Part shown: piece after piece, positions 36,101 through 47,364 of the stretch | Layout: the number at the start of each line of letters is the position of its first letter | Numbering within the stretch: the first letter of the stretch is position 1 | DNA from: Bdellovibrionales bacterium CG10_big_fil_rev_8_21_14_0_10_45_34 | Lineage (GTDB): Bacteria > Bdellovibrionota > Bdellovibrionia > Bdellovibrionales > 1-14-0-10-45-34 | Assembly: GCA_002778785.1 (NCBI GenBank) | Contig: PEZS01000002.1 | Coordinates: 39,108-103,107, forward strand | Length of the DNA: 64,000 bases | Direction of reading: 5' to 3' | The notes under the pieces: model-generated | Told to the model about the DNA's origin: nothing | What the model saw: only the letters and a program-made list of their open reading frames with translations | Database searches by the model: none | Translations under genes and position numbers: made by a program

Positions 36101-39100
36101 TTAAAGCATATTCGGGGCTAACCACTTTTGTGCTTCAGAAAAACTCATTTTCTTTCTCTTGGCGTAGTCATCCACCTGCTCGTTCGTGATCTTGCCAACT
36201 GTAAAGTACTGCGCTCGCGGGTGATTAAAGTAGTAACCCGAAACAGAACACGGTGGAGTCATTGCAAAGGTCTCCGTTAACCGAATCCCTACCTTTGTTT
36301 CAACTTCGAGCAGGCGCCAAATTTTCGCCTTTTCAGTATGATCCGGGCACGCGGGATATCCCGGGGCCGGCCTGATTCCGCGATACTTTTCATCAATCAA
36401 ATCCTTCGGCGACATGTTTTCGTTGAGTCCATAGCCGCAAAAGTTTCTAGCAAGTTTGTGACAGCGCTCTGCCATTGCTTCGGCAAGACGATCGCCCACT
36501 GCTTTTATCAAAATTGACGTGTAATCATCACCCTTGCTTTCAAAGCCGCGAGCATACTGCTCGACTTCTGGTCCGGCAGTAACTGCAAAAAAACCGAGCG
36601 AGTCGATAAGACCTTGGTGCTTGAGTTGTTGTTCCTTGCTAGCAACAAAATCGCTCAAGCAAAAATTTGGCGAAGAATTTGTTTTAGCTGTCTGCTGCCG
36701 AAGAAATTCAAATCGCTCGATGACTCGAGATGAACTCATCAACTCTTCGCGCTTTTCACGTGTATATGCTTGAACGTCTTGAGCCCGAATCGTCGAGCCC
36801 TCAAAAGTTTGCGAATAGACTTCTATTGTGTTGCCAACTGAAGCCGCAGGCCAAAAACCCCACACGCTTCTGGGCTTTAAGATTTTTTCTCGTTTCATTT
36901 GATTCAATATCCGCTGGGCATCCTCAAATAGCTCCTTCGCCTGTGCGCCATACTTGGGATGTTGAAATATCTTCGGATAAAGACCCTTAAGCTCCCACGT
37001 CCAAAAAAGCGGAGACCAATCGACGAACTCGGTGAGTTCATCAATATTAACGTCGTCTTCTTTATGAACGCCAAACGACTGAGGAAGGGCAATATCATCT
37101 GATGAAAATTCATAATCAAAGCGATTTTTGTTGGCTTCAGAAAAACTAATGTAGTCCTGATCTGAGGACTTACCATGGGTTCTTCGAATGGCCTCTTGGC
37201 TTTGCTGATTGGTAGCGATGTACTCTGAAGAGCTCTCTGACAAAAGCTGACTACAAACACCGACTACCAAGGATGCATCTGGCACATGCACGATGGGGCC
37301 TTCGTAGTGAGGGGCAATTTTTATAGCTGTATGTGCTTTGCTTGTTGTCGCGCCACCTATCAAGAGAGGTGTTTTGAATCCCCTTCGCTGCATTTCTTTG
37401 GCGTTGTATATCATTTCATCGAGCGAAGGAGTGATAAGTCCGCTCAGACCAATAAAATCGGCTTTGAGCTCCTCTGCTTTTTTAAGAATGGCTTCGCAAT
37501 CAACCATCACTCCAAGGTCGTGAACCTGGTAACCGTTGCAACCTAAAACCACAGCAACAATGTTTTTACCAATGTCGTGAACATCGCCCTTCACGGTTGC
37601 GATTACAAACCTACCTTGGCCTCTGCCTTGAAGACCTAAGCTATCGGCTTCGTCTTCCTTTTCCATAAAAGGCGTCAAGTGAGCGACCGCTCTCTTCATC
37701 ACTCGGGCACTTTTTACGACTTGCGGAAGAAACATCTTTCCGCTTCCAAATAACTCCCCAACTACCTTCATCGCATCCATTAACGGACCCTCAATAACAT
37801 CTAGGGGTCGCTTAGATCTTAAGCGGGCTTCTTCGGTGTCGATTTCGATGTAGTCGGCGAAGCCTTTGACCATGGCATGTTCAATGCGCTTATCAACACT
37901 CTGCTCTCTCCATGATAAATCTGTTTTGTCTTTCTTAGCTCCCCCGTCGCCGCGGTATTTTTCTGCAGCTTCGAGCAAATGCTCGGTGGCATCCGCACTT
38001 CTATTCAGGATGACATCTTCGATCAACACTAAGAGTGATGGCTCGATTTCTTCATAAACTTCTAACATCCCAGCATTGACAATGCCCATATCAAGGCCGG
38101 CTTTAATTGCGTGATACAAAAACGCTGCATGCATTGCTTCGCGGATTTTATTGTTGCCCCTAAAAGAGAAAGAAACATTGCTAATTCCGCCGCTTGTTCT
38201 AGCGCCGGGACATTTCTGTTTAATCTGTTTTACGGCCTCTATAAACGCCACACCGTATTCATTGTGTTCGTCAATTCCGGTTGCTAGCGTGAGAACGTTC
38301 GGGTCGAAAATGATGTCCGTCGGTTCAACTCCGACTTTGTTTACAAGTAGATCGTAGGCTCGTTTACAAATCTTTACTTTGTCTTCGAGAGTGGCAGCCT
38401 GGCCGCGCTCGTCAAATGCCATGACAACCATAGCCGCGCCATACTTCTGGCATAGCTGTGCCTGGCGCAAAAACTCTTCTTCTCCCGCCTTGAGGCTCAG
38501 CGAGTTCACCAAAGACTTGCCTTGAACACACTTAAGCCCAGCTTCGAGTACCGACCACTTAGAGCTGTCGATCATGATGGGAACTTTGCAAATGTCTGGC
38601 TCCGCTGCGATGAGATTCAAAAACCTGGTCATGCACTCTTCGCTATCCAGCATTCCTTCATCAAAATTGACATCAATAATGTTAGCCCCGTTTTCAACCT
38701 GACTACGGGCTACTTTTAAAGCCTCCTCAAATCGATCTTCTTTTATCAACTGGGCAAACTTAGGTGAACCCGTCACATTAGTTCTCTCACCTACGATCAT
38801 AAAGGGCGCGCCTTCTATCGGCAGCACCAAGGGTTCAAGGCCGCTAAAACGTGTGGCCTGCGGAACTTGAGGCACTATGCGAGGTGCCACATCCGAGACA
38901 GCTTGAGCTATTGCAGAAATATGAGCCGGCGTAGTGCCGCAGCAACCACCTACTATGTTGATAAAACCACTTTCAGCAAATTCTTTAACCAATGCCGCGG
39001 TTTCACGAGGCTTTTGATCGTATCCTGTTTCACTTAGCGGGTTTGGCAGACCTGCATTTGGATAACAACTCACGTAGCAATCTGCCACTCTTGAAAGCCT

Positions 39101-39898
39101 CTCAATATAGGGCCTCATCTCTTCTGCGCCGAGAGCGCAATTAATACCCACGCTCAGAGGCTTTGCATGACGAATAGAATTCCAGAAGGCTTCAATCGTT
39201 TGGCCAGATAGTGTGCGCCCAGATTGGTCCGTGATGGTCACGGAAACCATAATCGGGATTGGTTCGCCTAGCTTCTCATTAATCTGCTGTATAGCAAAAA
39301 GGGCCGCCTTGAGATTCAAAGTATCGAAGACCGTTTCACAAAGGAGCAAATCAACTCCGCCCTCAATAAGTGCAGCAGCTTGTTCTCTGTAACTCTCTTT
39401 AAGCTGATCAAAACTTACAGCCCTGTAGGCAGGATTATTTACGTCGGGTGAAATCGAAGCGGTTCGAGTCGTCGGACCTAACGCGCCGGCAACATAAACT
39501 TGTGCATGAGGCTGTTCTTTTTTAAACTCCGCCACCGCATCTTTAGCAATCTTTGCTGCCGCAAGATTAATCTCTGTTACTGAACCCTCTAAGCCGTAGT
39601 CGGCCTGAGAAATGGAATTTGCGTTAAAAGTACTTGTTTCAATAATGTGAGCACCCGCACGCAGGTATTCTAAATGGATCTCCGTAATAACGTCAGGTCT
39701 CGTTAGACACAACAAATCGTTATTGCCTTTAAGATCTTTGAAGTGGGTTTGGAATTTCTGGCCCCGGTAGTCGGCCTCTGAAAGCTTGTACCTTTGAACC
39801 ATTGTTCCCATGGCGCCATCAATCACAAGAATTCGGTTTTTAAGTGCGCTATCTACTTCTTGGAATATTCGGCTAGTTTTATTCAATTTTCTCTCCAA
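36101..39898 (-). CDS. metH: Cobalamin-dependent methionine synthase
   Basis: 1265 residues, full length with all four modules. The homocysteine-binding domain (1-340) carries the zinc cysteines of GGCCGTTP; the pterin-binding domain (about 355-620) has [15 protein letters not shown] for methyltetrahydrofolate; the B12 cap and Rossmann domains (about 655-905) have [12 protein letters not shown], whose His binds cobalt; and the activation domain near the C-terminus has [15 protein letters not shown] for SAM. It makes methionine from homocysteine. No cobalamin or SAM riboswitch is visible in the short gap to the upstream RsmB gene. Confidence 0.96.
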   Translation of the reverse strand: MERKLNKTSRIFQEVDSALKNRILVIDGAMGTMVQRYKLSEADYRGQKFQTHFKDLKGNNDLLCLTRPDVITEIHLEYLRAGAHIIETSTFNANSISQADYGLEGSVTEINLAAAKIAKDAVAEFKKEQPHAQVYVAGALGPTTRTASISPDVNNPAYRAVSFDQLKESYREQAAALIEGGVDLLLCETVFDTLNLKAALFAIQQINEKLGEPIPIMVSVTITDQSGRTLSGQTIEAFWNSIRHAKPLSVGINCALGAEEMRPYIERLSRVADCYVSCYPNAGLPNPLSETGYDQKPRETAALVKEFAESGFINIVGGCCGTTPAHISAIAQAVSDVAPRIVPQVPQATRFSGLEPLVLPIEGAPFMIVGERTNVTGSPKFAQLIKEDRFEEALKVARSQVENGANIIDVNFDEGMLDSEECMTRFLNLIAAEPDICKVPIMIDSSKWSVLEAGLKCVQGKSLVNSLSLKAGEEEFLRQAQLCQKYGAAMVVMAFDERGQAATLEDKVKICKRAYDLLVNKVGVEPTDIIFDPNVLTLATGIDEHNEYGVAFIEAVKQIKQKCPGARTSGGISNVSFSFRGNNKIREAMHAAFLYHAIKAGLDMGIVNAGMLEVYEEIEPSLLVLIEDVILNRSADATEHLLEAAEKYRGDGGAKKDKTDLSWREQSVDKRIEHAMVKGFADYIEIDTEEARLRSKRPLDVIEGPLMDAMKVVGELFGSGKMFLPQVVKSARVMKRAVAHLTPFMEKEDEADSLGLQGRGQGRFVIATVKGDVHDIGKNIVAVVLGCNGYQVHDLGVMVDCEAILKKAEELKADFIGLSGLITPSLDEMIYNAKEMQRRGFKTPLLIGGATTSKAHTAIKIAPHYEGPIVHVPDASLVVGVCSQLLSESSSEYIATNQQSQEAIRRTHGKSSDQDYISFSEANKNRFDYEFSSDDIALPQSFGVHKEDDVNIDELTEFVDWSPLFWTWELKGLYPKIFQHPKYGAQAKELFEDAQRILNQMKREKILKPRSVWGFWPAASVGNTIEVYSQTFEGSTIRAQDVQAYTREKREELMSSSRVIERFEFLRQQTAKTNSSPNFCLSDFVASKEQQLKHQGLIDSLGFFAVTAGPEVEQYARGFESKGDDYTSILIKAVGDRLAEAMAERCHKLARNFCGYGLNENMSPKDLIDEKYRGIRPAPGYPACPDHTEKAKIWRLLEVETKVGIRLTETFAMTPPCSVSGYYFNHPRAQYFTVGKITNEQVDDYAKRKKMSFSEAQKWLAPNML

Positions 39899-39926
39899 TA
39901 GAAAAATAGGTGATCTGAAATGCCAG

Positions 39927-41186
39927 CTAGTTGCTACGAATCAAACGAGCTGCGAAGAAACCATCTCCGGAATAAGGGGACGGCAACCAGGATTCGACAA
40001 GATCAATGCTCCACTCCGGGTGATCATCAACAAATTCATTAATTTGGGCCAGGTTCTCTTTATCAAAAACCGAGCACGTTGAGTAGAGCAATTTTCCGCC
40101 GGGCTTAAGAACTTTGGAATACTTTTCGAGTATGTCTCTTTGCGTACTTATGAGTCGCTCGAGGTCTTCTTGGCAAAGACTGTACTTAGCCTCAGGGTTA
40201 CGCCGAAAAACGCCTGATCCCGTACATGGGACGTCAAGCAAAAGCGCATCGAATCTTTCCCTGTGACGCTTTAAAAAGCCCTCATCCTCGATGTGATGCA
40301 CTTCTACGTTATCAACCTTCGCTCGTCTGAGCCGTAGCTTCAGTTCAGCAATTTTATTTTTACTCGGATCACAGGCAAGTATCTTTCCTTGATTCTTCAT
40401 TAAATTTGACAAGTGGAGGGTCTTCCCGCCTGCTCCGGCGCACCCATCCATGACTCGCATCCCCGGTTTTATTTCTAAAAGGGGCGCAATCAGTTGTGAG
40501 TGGCCATCTTGAACTTCAAATAAACCGGCTTTAAATGCGGGGGTCACAAAGACATTTTGCCGACGCTTCAATCGAAAACCAATTTCACTCACTGGATCTA
40601 AGGAAATGCCGCTAGCTTCGAGATTTTGCTGCAGTTCTGGAGCCGTTGTCAGTGCCGTATTTGTTCTTAAAAAAACTGGTGCCTCCTGATTGGAGATCTC
40701 CCAAAACTTGGTATATTTGTCTTTCAAACTAGATTGCGAGAATTCATCGAGCCATTGACCGCACGAATGCCTGGCCCAAGTTGGCATCTCATCGGACGTC
40801 CATCGAGAGATCGCGCTTCGAAGTTTAGACTCGATCTCTTTCGTGGCCTCAAAATGCGGCCAAACTTTTTGAATCTCTTCATAATCTGCCCTATGAAGTT
40901 CCTGTGACGCGCCTTCGGAGCGGATCATCCTCATCGAAAATGCCACGACGAGCGGCCAGCTTTTTGGATCGGACAAGTTCACTTCTAACACCCATCCAAT
41001 TCGAAGTTTCCAGCGAACGAGAAAGTAACACAGCGACGAAACGGCAGCTCGATCGCGCTTACCCCAGTTTCTGTTAGAACCGAAAGCTTTCTCAAGAACA
41101 AACCTGATATAGCTCTCACCCGAAAACAAATCATTGAGCGCCCGCTCTTTAATAAACAGCAATTGCGGGCGATGAAGGAATAACAA
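39927..41186 (-). CDS. rsmB: 16S rRNA m5C967 methyltransferase-like protein (RsmB/Sun)
   Basis: 419 residues. An N-terminal NusB-like helical RNA-binding domain (about 1-130) is followed by a linker and the NOL1/NOP2/Sun catalytic domain: [15 protein letters not shown] (SAM), [15 protein letters not shown] with the motif IV Cys, and [11 protein letters not shown] with the catalytic Cys. The domain order and length fit RsmB, which methylates 16S rRNA C967; the target is inferred from family. Lies just upstream of metH on the same strand, 28 bases away. Confidence 0.87.
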   Translation of the reverse strand: MLFLHRPQLLFIKERALNDLFSGESYIRFVLEKAFGSNRNWGKRDRAAVSSLCYFLVRWKLRIGWVLEVNLSDPKSWPLVVAFSMRMIRSEGASQELHRADYEEIQKVWPHFEATKEIESKLRSAISRWTSDEMPTWARHSCGQWLDEFSQSSLKDKYTKFWEISNQEAPVFLRTNTALTTAPELQQNLEASGISLDPVSEIGFRLKRRQNVFVTPAFKAGLFEVQDGHSQLIAPLLEIKPGMRVMDGCAGAGGKTLHLSNLMKNQGKILACDPSKNKIAELKLRLRRAKVDNVEVHHIEDEGFLKRHRERFDALLLDVPCTGSGVFRRNPEAKYSLCQEDLERLISTQRDILEKYSKVLKPGGKLLYSTCSVFDKENLAQINEFVDDHPEWSIDLVESWLPSPYSGDGFFAARLIRSN

Positions 41187-41195
41187 TTCAACCTC

Positions 41196-41891
41196 TTAAA
41201 ATACGAACACGGTGCCTAAAGAAAAATAGGTTCCATTAAACTGACCCGAACTTAACAGATGAAGATGGTTTTTCAAACCCCCTTCAACGGTGAATCCCAC
41301 AGTTTGGTAGACGTTAAAAAACCTGGCACCCGCAAAAAGTTGATAATCGAGTGAGAGATTTGACTCATTTTCTAATTGTCGAAAGAATATTCCCGGGCCG
41401 ATACCGCCACCGAAGTAGAGTGGGAAACGACTGGCCGCATCTGGGAACACAATCACGGGAACCAAAGAGAGCTTAAGGCTTTCTCCTTGCGCTAAACTGT
41501 AGGTATTAAAGTCTGCCCGAAAAATGAGATCCATGGAATTAACCCACTCGCCCACGCGATAACCGACGCCAAATGTGTTGCGCCCAGCGTTTCGGACCTT
41601 TCCACCGGGGCCCCATTCGTAAGCGTCACCGTCAAGATAACCGCCAATGTGAAGCATAAGTAGGCGATCACTCTCAGACGGAGCACGACCCGCAACTGCC
41701 CTTGTTGATCGCGTCGTAAAGTACTCTCTTGCCGAGTCTTCTCCCACCTCAACAACTTCCGGCGAGCGCGACTCGAGACTGCGCTCACTAATACCTGCCC
41801 GAGAACGCGTTTGCCCTAATCCAACCGATGGCAATACTAGAAGCGCAATACACCCAATCAAACGTACCAAACTTCGACTCCTGAAATTCAT
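41196..41891 (-). CDS. Outer-membrane beta-barrel protein, function unknown
   Basis: 231 residues from the ATG at 41891, which has a G-rich stretch upstream (GGGGGG) and starts a proper signal peptide (RLIGCIALLVLPSVGLGQ); the frame runs further up to 41972 without such features. After an Arg/Ser-rich linker, beta strands alternate (MLHIGGYLDGDAYEWG, FPLYFGGGIGPGIFFRQ), ending with FSLGTVFVF, a C-terminal Phe as in barrel proteins. Family unknown. Divergent from nrdR with 79 bases between. Confidence 0.72.
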   Translation of the reverse strand: MNFRSRSLVRLIGCIALLVLPSVGLGQTRSRAGISERSLESRSPEVVEVGEDSAREYFTTRSTRAVAGRAPSESDRLLMLHIGGYLDGDAYEWGPGGKVRNAGRNTFGVGYRVGEWVNSMDLIFRADFNTYSLAQGESLKLSLVPVIVFPDAASRFPLYFGGGIGPGIFFRQLENESNLSLDYQLFAGARFFNVYQTVGFTVEGGLKNHLHLLSSGQFNGTYFSLGTVFVF

Positions 41892-41970
41892 TTTACCCCC
41901 CGCTAAACACAGTCCATTGTACTTGCTTACCCATGAGGAATAACATAGTTTACGCAATGGGAGAAGCACC

Positions 41971-42471
41971 ATGAAATGCCCCTATTGCCAAGCTCAAGAC
42001 ACACGAGTGCTCGACACTCGCATGCATAAAGGCGGAGAACAAATTCGGCGAAGGCGCGAGTGCATCCAGTGCAAGTCTAGGTTTACGACGCAGGAAGGCC
42101 TGCTCGAAGATCTTCCTTTTATTGTTAAGAAGGATGGACGAAGGGAACCCTTTTCAAAAGAAAAGGTCATGAGAGGCATCCAGGCTTCTTGTCAAAAAAG
42201 ACCCATCTCGCTTTCTGAAATCGAACAAATTGTAGACCGTGTCAGTAGGAGTATTTTGAACCGTTACGAAAAAGAAGTTTCTTCTGGGGTCATAGGTCAG
42301 ATGGTAATCGATGAACTCAGAAGTCTCGACGATGTGGCTTATATCCGGTTTGCGAGTGTCTACAAATCCTTTAGGGACCTCGACGAGTTTTTAGAAACAC
42401 TAGAATCTAATCCCGAATCCTTGGTACCACAGGGCAATAAGGTGTTTAGAGAGAAAAATAACGAATCATGA
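41971..42471 (+). CDS. nrdR: Transcriptional repressor NrdR
   Basis: 166 residues. The N-terminus is the zinc ribbon CPYC ... CIQC with RRRRECIQCKSRFTT, and the rest an ATP-cone (VVKKDGRREPFSKEKVMRGI onward). NrdR senses dATP/ATP and represses ribonucleotide reductase genes by binding 15-base NrdR boxes; none of those genes is in this window. Its stop overlaps the nusB start by four bases (ATGA), and the two are often linked in bacteria. Confidence 0.95.
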   Translation: MKCPYCQAQDTRVLDTRMHKGGEQIRRRRECIQCKSRFTTQEGLLEDLPFIVKKDGRREPFSKEKVMRGIQASCQKRPISLSEIEQIVDRVSRSILNRYEKEVSSGVIGQMVIDELRSLDDVAYIRFASVYKSFRDLDEFLETLESNPESLVPQGNKVFREKNNES

Positions 42472-42935
42472 ATCTCAAGAAGAAAAAAATCCGAGAAAAA
42501 GCTTTTCATGTCATTTACGAAAATGACTTTCAAACGAGATCAGGTATACCCACGGACAAGAGAGGCTCTGTTGAAGAAGGATATGCTCTTCACCTGGATG
42601 AATCTCACTTTGAAGAACTCACATCCGAGGCCCTTGCAGAAGCCCACGAATTAGCTCAAAGCGTTTTTTTTCATTTAGAGCAGATCGACCGTATTATTAA
42701 ACAATGCTCAAAGTCCTGGCGCATTGATCGGATGAATTCTGTGGATCGAAGCATCCTCCGTCTGGCAATTTTTGAAATGGATATTGGAGAACCTGTGTTA
42801 CAGCCAGCAATAGCCATTAACGAAGCGGTAGAGCTGGCTAAGGTCTACGGCACCAGTGAGTCAGGTGCTTTTGTGAACGGCATCTTGGATCAGGCGGCCA
42901 AAGTGCTTGGACGTATCGAGAGTGGATCGGATTGA
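42468..42935 (+). CDS. nusB: Transcription antitermination factor NusB
   Basis: 155 residues, all helical, with the family landmarks REKAFHVIYENDFQT at the start, NSVDRSILRLAIFEM in the middle and PAIAINEAVELAKVYGTSESGAFVNGILD near the end. It binds boxA RNA with S10 to prevent premature termination of rRNA transcription. Overlaps nrdR, and the next gene begins two bases after its stop, so all four genes up to ppsR form one operon. Somewhat longer than E. coli NusB (139 residues) by a loop near 25-50. Confidence 0.93.
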   Translation: MNLKKKKIREKAFHVIYENDFQTRSGIPTDKRGSVEEGYALHLDESHFEELTSEALAEAHELAQSVFFHLEQIDRIIKQCSKSWRIDRMNSVDRSILRLAIFEMDIGEPVLQPAIAINEAVELAKVYGTSESGAFVNGILDQAAKVLGRIESGSD

Positions 42936-42936
42936 C

Positions 42937-43422
42937 ATGCAAATTGTTAGCTTGAATTCCATTTCATCGCTCTCTGAGGGGGCTCCATTTTGGTTCATTC
43001 ACCCCCGCGCCAAGAGCGCCTGGACCCGAAAAATCGACTGGCTCATTAATTTTCAACTGGCACGGGCAACGCTGTGGCAAAGACCGACCATCTCGACCTT
43101 TCTTAAGGAAGAGCTCGCTGACCGCGAAAGTGAGTTTGAAGTGAAGTCCTTTGACAATTCATCGGACCTGATTGTCAGTGTAAAGGCTTTTCTCCCCGCC
43201 AAAGCAATTATTCAAATTGATATTGATGATTCCTCGAAATGGCTTGAGAGAGTCGACGAAGTTAGCTCTCAAATTGGTGCGAATATTTATCGAGTATTTC
43301 CGAAAGATAGTGATGACCCCTTGGAGTTAAAAGCGAGAATTGCAAAGTCCATAAAGTTCGCAAGCGAGGTGAGCTTAGTCGCGCCGCTTGATGGCCAAGA
43401 CACTCGAAAGGCCAAATCTTGA
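42937..43422 (+). CDS. Unknown protein in the nusB-ppsR operon
   Basis: 161 residues from the ATG at 42937 (GTG/other starts within nusB are possible but would overlap it). No signal peptide, no known domain; alternating strands and helices such as SDLIVSVKAFLPAKAIIQIDIDD. It ends overlapping the ppsR start by four bases, so it is translationally coupled to the regulator. Its place between nusB and ppsR suggests a housekeeping accessory role, but sequence alone gives none. Confidence 0.65.
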   Translation: MQIVSLNSISSLSEGAPFWFIHPRAKSAWTRKIDWLINFQLARATLWQRPTISTFLKEELADRESEFEVKSFDNSSDLIVSVKAFLPAKAIIQIDIDDSSKWLERVDEVSSQIGANIYRVFPKDSDDPLELKARIAKSIKFASEVSLVAPLDGQDTRKAKS

Positions 43423-44264
43423 AAGGTCAAAGTCTCTCACTCTACGTTGTTTCAGATAGCACCGGTGAGACCGCTATATCACTTACACAAGCGGCACTTG
43501 TGCACTTTCAGAACCAGGAAGTGCAGATCATTCGGATTCGACATTTAAAACAAACTGAACAAATAGATCGACTCGTCGATGACATCAAAGCTCACTCTGG
43601 CCTCGTGGTTTTCACTATTGTTGCTCAAGATCTAAAGAAGCATCTGGTTGAGCAATGCTCTGTTAACAAGATCCCCGTTGTGGATTTATTGGGGCCCCTC
43701 TTGTTCGCCCTCGATCAATTTTTCGAAGTCACACTCAATGGCTCGCAAAGACAAGTAGGCCTTCTACGTACTGTCGATGAACGTTATTTCCGAAGAGTGG
43801 AGGCAATAGAATTTACGGTTAAACATGATGATGGCAAAGAACTGAGAGACCTTGAAAATGCCGACATTGTGCTCGTAGGGATTAGTCGTACAAGTAAGAC
43901 ACCACTTTCTGTTTTTCTCTCACACAAAGGATGGAAGGCAGCCAATATTCCGATTGTACTAGGGATGGATTTACCAGACGAGCTTCTAAAGGTAGACCCG
44001 AGAAAGATCATCGCTTTAACGATTGATCCCCAAAAACTCACCGCCATCCGCAAAAAGCGAGCGGAAAAACTAGGGGTCCACCAAACAGACTATGCCTCTT
44101 TAAAACACATCAATGAAGAAGTAGAATATGCGCTCAAGATTTTTGAAAAGAATCGCCGCTGGCCAGTCATCGACGTAACCGAGAGAGCACTCGAAGAGAC
44201 AGCAGCAGAAATTATTCGACTTGTTTGCGCCCGCCTGGGGCGCAAAGAAGATCCACTGATGTGA
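43419..44264 (+). CDS. ppsR: Pyruvate,phosphate dikinase / PEP synthase regulatory protein (PpsR, DUF299)
   Basis: 281 residues. YVVSDSTGETA near the N-terminus and the P-loop-like GISRTSKTPLSVFLSHKGWKAAN near 154 are signatures of the bifunctional kinase/pyrophosphorylase that switches PPDK or PEP synthase on and off by threonine phosphorylation. The start is TTG at 43419, overlapping the previous stop and preceded by AAAGG. It controls carbon flow between pyruvate and phosphoenolpyruvate. The target enzyme gene is outside the window. Confidence 0.92.
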   Translation: MKGQSLSLYVVSDSTGETAISLTQAALVHFQNQEVQIIRIRHLKQTEQIDRLVDDIKAHSGLVVFTIVAQDLKKHLVEQCSVNKIPVVDLLGPLLFALDQFFEVTLNGSQRQVGLLRTVDERYFRRVEAIEFTVKHDDGKELRDLENADIVLVGISRTSKTPLSVFLSHKGWKAANIPIVLGMDLPDELLKVDPRKIIALTIDPQKLTAIRKKRAEKLGVHQTDYASLKHINEEVEYALKIFEKNRRWPVIDVTERALEETAAEIIRLVCARLGRKEDPLM

Positions 44265-44299
44265 GGCTCATGTATATTGGCTCATCTAAAAAGTGCCTG

Positions 44300-45211
44300 C
44301 TAAAGCTGTTGCTGGAGAGCCTTCATAAAAACGTCAACTGCCATTGCCACTTTTTGAATCTTAGGCACATAAATTGTCATTGAAATTTCGTACTCAAAAT
44401 CTGTGACTTCAATTTTTCTGAGTCGATCTGCATTCAGCTGTTTTATCACGCTGTGCTCTGGCAAGAACCCCCAACCTAACTTGGCCTCAACGACTCTCTT
44501 TAAAGTACCCACGTTGGAGGACTCAAAAACTGGTCTAACTCTCATAGACCTCTTTTTCAAAGCCTTCTCGAGAGTGTTTTCAAACCCTGCATATTCATTC
44601 GCCAATGAGATTACGGGCAATAGATTGTATTGATTTAGATCAATACTGTTGGGAACTTTGGCGTCTTTAACCCCCGTTACTAAAACCATTTTTTCTTTAA
44701 ATAATGGAGTCGCTTCGCAATCAGAGGGCTCCATCGAGTATTCCTTTTGCGTATCTGGAAGGAGCGCGACATCGACCTCTCCACGCTCCAACATGCGAAC
44801 AATCTCGGCTCCCCGTCCGTATTTCAACTGAAGCCTTACCTTGTTATTGTTTTTCAAGAAAAGCCCAAACACCGGGCCAATGAGATGAAGGCCAATAGAA
44901 TTCAGTGTGCCTACCCTTAGCAAACCGCTCACCTCAGCCTGCATAGCCTGAATGGCTAAGCGCGACTCATCGACCAGTCCAAGAATCCTCTGAGCATACT
45001 CATAAAGCAGTTGTCCTTGCGGAGTTGCCCGTACTTGTCTCACTCCCCGAATGAGCAATTCGATACCCACATCTTCTTCGAGTTGCCGGATTTGTTGGCT
45101 TACAGCGGGCTGTGTTAAGAAAAGTTTCTGCGATGCGGCTGTCATGCTTCGCTCTCTTAGTACCGTACAAAATGTTTTAAGGTGTTGAAAATTCATACCT
45201 TTTTTTACCAT
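44300..45211 (-). CDS. LysR-family transcriptional regulator
   Basis: 303 residues. The N-terminal winged helix-turn-helix is classic LysR (FQHLKTFCTVLRERSMTAASQKLFLTQPAVSQQIRQLE), followed by a linker helix and a two-lobed periplasmic-binding-like effector domain (VGTLNSIGLHLI, MLERGEVDVALLPD, WGFLPEHSV). The effector is unknown; it lacks the paired redox cysteines of OxyR, with only one Cys each in the HTH and effector parts. Start at 45211 has AAGG upstream; a second ATG (45196) lies five codons on. Divergent from the subtilase at 45386, which it may regulate. Confidence 0.9.
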   Translation of the reverse strand: MVKKGMNFQHLKTFCTVLRERSMTAASQKLFLTQPAVSQQIRQLEEDVGIELLIRGVRQVRATPQGQLLYEYAQRILGLVDESRLAIQAMQAEVSGLLRVGTLNSIGLHLIGPVFGLFLKNNNKVRLQLKYGRGAEIVRMLERGEVDVALLPDTQKEYSMEPSDCEATPLFKEKMVLVTGVKDAKVPNSIDLNQYNLLPVISLANEYAGFENTLEKALKKRSMRVRPVFESSNVGTLKRVVEAKLGWGFLPEHSVIKQLNADRLRKIEVTDFEYEISMTIYVPKIQKVAMAVDVFMKALQQQL

Positions 45212-45385
45212 AAAAAAACCTTATAGGTCGCTCAAAAAGATCTAAATTGCTCTTTTGTCCAGTTTCGAACAAAATCACACTCGGGTGAAGGGTAAGTTCG
45301 AAAAATAAGAGCAGGCTCAGGGGGAGCGAAAAGGTGCTTAAGTTTTTGACGAACAAATTGTCGCTCAGGGGATTCAGGGGGAATT

Positions 45386-47182
45386 TTGGGGGAACAAAGA
45401 GAGTCGGCTCGTACCGGGAAAGGGCGCTTTCTTCGAGATAGAAGAATTGAACGCCTCGTGCAGGAGAGAGCGGAGACTTGGGGAAGTCTTCGCTCTGAAC
45501 CCAAGGCCTTAGCGTTACCAAAAATTCTAATTGGCCTTCTTGTTTTGAGCGGTTTCGGGTGTGCTCAGCCAATCGGATCCTTTAGGCAAGTGGCCCCCGC
45601 TACCCCGTCTGACCTGGGGGTTTTAGTTCAAAATCTCGAGCCCTCTGAGATCGATGTTTTTATCAATTCCGGAATCGACCTGCGACAACTCTACGGCAAC
45701 AGTTACGAAGTCTATACGGATATTCAAACTGTGCGCGCGACACTTTCGAGTGATAAAATCATCGGCAAAAATGAGTTGTTCAAAATCATCCCGCCCGCCT
45801 CTACGCGATTCAAAAAAAACAATGATGCCAATTTTGTTAGGAGTCTTCTTGCTCAGTGCGAAGTAGCCGACAAACTAAGCCTTGAACTAGGAGCGAGTCT
45901 TACAATCTCAGTCGACGGCCTTAAAGCTGGCCTAGCTCACCCGGTGATCTCCAAAGAGTTCGATGGGCCGACCACAGTAAAATTGGAATCCAAAACATCT
46001 CGACAAACTGTTCTAAAGGGCCGCACCAATAGTTACTGGATTATCTGGGCGCAGCCCGAAGGATCTGAAGACAATCCTATTCTTTCAAAAGGCTCAGAGC
46101 TGAACCTTTCTGTGCCAGTTCCTGGTGCTTATTCTCTTCAAGCTGTAATTCAAGACGAAAAAGGAAGATGCGAATCATCTGTCATGGCATTGGGAGCCGA
46201 GCACAACGAGAAGTATCTCGGAAGAGGCAGAAATATTGTCATGCCGGCAAAGACTAAAGACTTCGACCATCTGCTTGCCGTGCATGCAGAGGAGGCGTGG
46301 CAACACTCGCGCGGCAAAAATGTTAGAATTGCGGTTATCGACTCGGGAGTGGCTTACAACCATCCGTTGTTGAGGGACAGAATTGCTATTAACCAAAAAG
46401 AAATCCCGAACAACGGAATTGATGACGACGGCAATGGCTTGGTCGACGACGCTTATGGCTTCGACTTTGTTCAAAGGGACGCCACTCCCAATGATCCAAG
46501 TGGCCATGGGACTTTTGTCACAACGATGGCTGTCGGAACCATCGGTGGCATCGCCCCCGAGTCAATGGTCCTACCAATCAGAGCTATCAACGTTTATGGA
46601 ATGGGGGACATCGGCACCATCGCTGCCGCGATCAACTACGCGGTCGATCAGAGAGTAGATCTCATCAACCTTTCTATAGGCCTCCCTGACTCATTCGAAA
46701 CCCAGCTTAAGTTAAAACCCTCCATCGAGCGAGCAAGAATACACGACATAATCGTCGTTACTGCTGCTGGAAATGAGACGACTGACATTGATAAAATTCC
46801 CATGGCGCCCGCATCTTACGCCTATTCAAACCTGATTTCTGTGGCAGCCATTGATAAGCAGCTACAGCTTACGAACTATTCGAACTATGGCAGTAAGAGT
46901 GTGAAATTGGCGGCTCAGGGTGGAACCAGTGAGGCTCCCATAGTTAGCGCCTATCATCTACCGACTCTGGGTCCCCTATTGACTAAAATGTCTGGCACTT
47001 CAATGGCAACACCACTTGTTACTGGAGCGCTAGCTCTCATCAAATCGAGACATCCAGGGCTTTCTGCAGCACAAGTTATTGAACTCTTTATACGCACTCA
47101 GCCGGAAGCTGCCCATTTGGCAGACAAGATATCCAGGGGCAAACACCTTGACCTCCGGTATCTAACGCCAATACTCAAGTAG
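45386..47182 (+). CDS. Secreted S8 subtilisin-family protease, lipoprotein
   Basis: Up to 598 residues. Catalytic Asp in VIDSGVAYNHP (about 318), His in SGHGTFV (about 372), the oxyanion Asn in TAAGNET and Ser in SGTSMATP (about 536) are all present. The N-terminal 300 residues are a secreted extension after a lipobox (LSGFGC, near residue 58 of the longest frame). The signal peptide begins far inside the open frame, so translation may start later than the TTG at 45386, for instance at a GTG near 45458; the start is unresolved. Also visible is a Ca-binding-like loop DDDGNGLVDD. The second subtilase in the window. Confidence 0.82.
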   Translation: MGEQRESARTGKGRFLRDRRIERLVQERAETWGSLRSEPKALALPKILIGLLVLSGFGCAQPIGSFRQVAPATPSDLGVLVQNLEPSEIDVFINSGIDLRQLYGNSYEVYTDIQTVRATLSSDKIIGKNELFKIIPPASTRFKKNNDANFVRSLLAQCEVADKLSLELGASLTISVDGLKAGLAHPVISKEFDGPTTVKLESKTSRQTVLKGRTNSYWIIWAQPEGSEDNPILSKGSELNLSVPVPGAYSLQAVIQDEKGRCESSVMALGAEHNEKYLGRGRNIVMPAKTKDFDHLLAVHAEEAWQHSRGKNVRIAVIDSGVAYNHPLLRDRIAINQKEIPNNGIDDDGNGLVDDAYGFDFVQRDATPNDPSGHGTFVTTMAVGTIGGIAPESMVLPIRAINVYGMGDIGTIAAAINYAVDQRVDLINLSIGLPDSFETQLKLKPSIERARIHDIIVVTAAGNETTDIDKIPMAPASYAYSNLISVAAIDKQLQLTNYSNYGSKSVKLAAQGGTSEAPIVSAYHLPTLGPLLTKMSGTSMATPLVTGALALIKSRHPGLSAAQVIELFIRTQPEAAHLADKISRGKHLDLRYLTPILK

Positions 47183-47364
47183 AGCTCAGATCGTCACCGA
47201 CGAAAAATAATTTAGTTCAACGCCAAAATCGCTGAAGCTTTCATTTGAGTTGGTTCACTCAATCACTTGCGCTAATCTGTATATCGAATCGCAAAGCGTG
47301 AGCGAAGAAGCATCGAATGATCGCGGATTCTAAGAATTCGCACTGAGTATTGATTGGAAGACTT

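Noticed and set aside
44300..45211. OxyR
   Set aside because: The effector domain lacks a clear pair of redox cysteines at the expected spacing, so only the LysR family is claimed.
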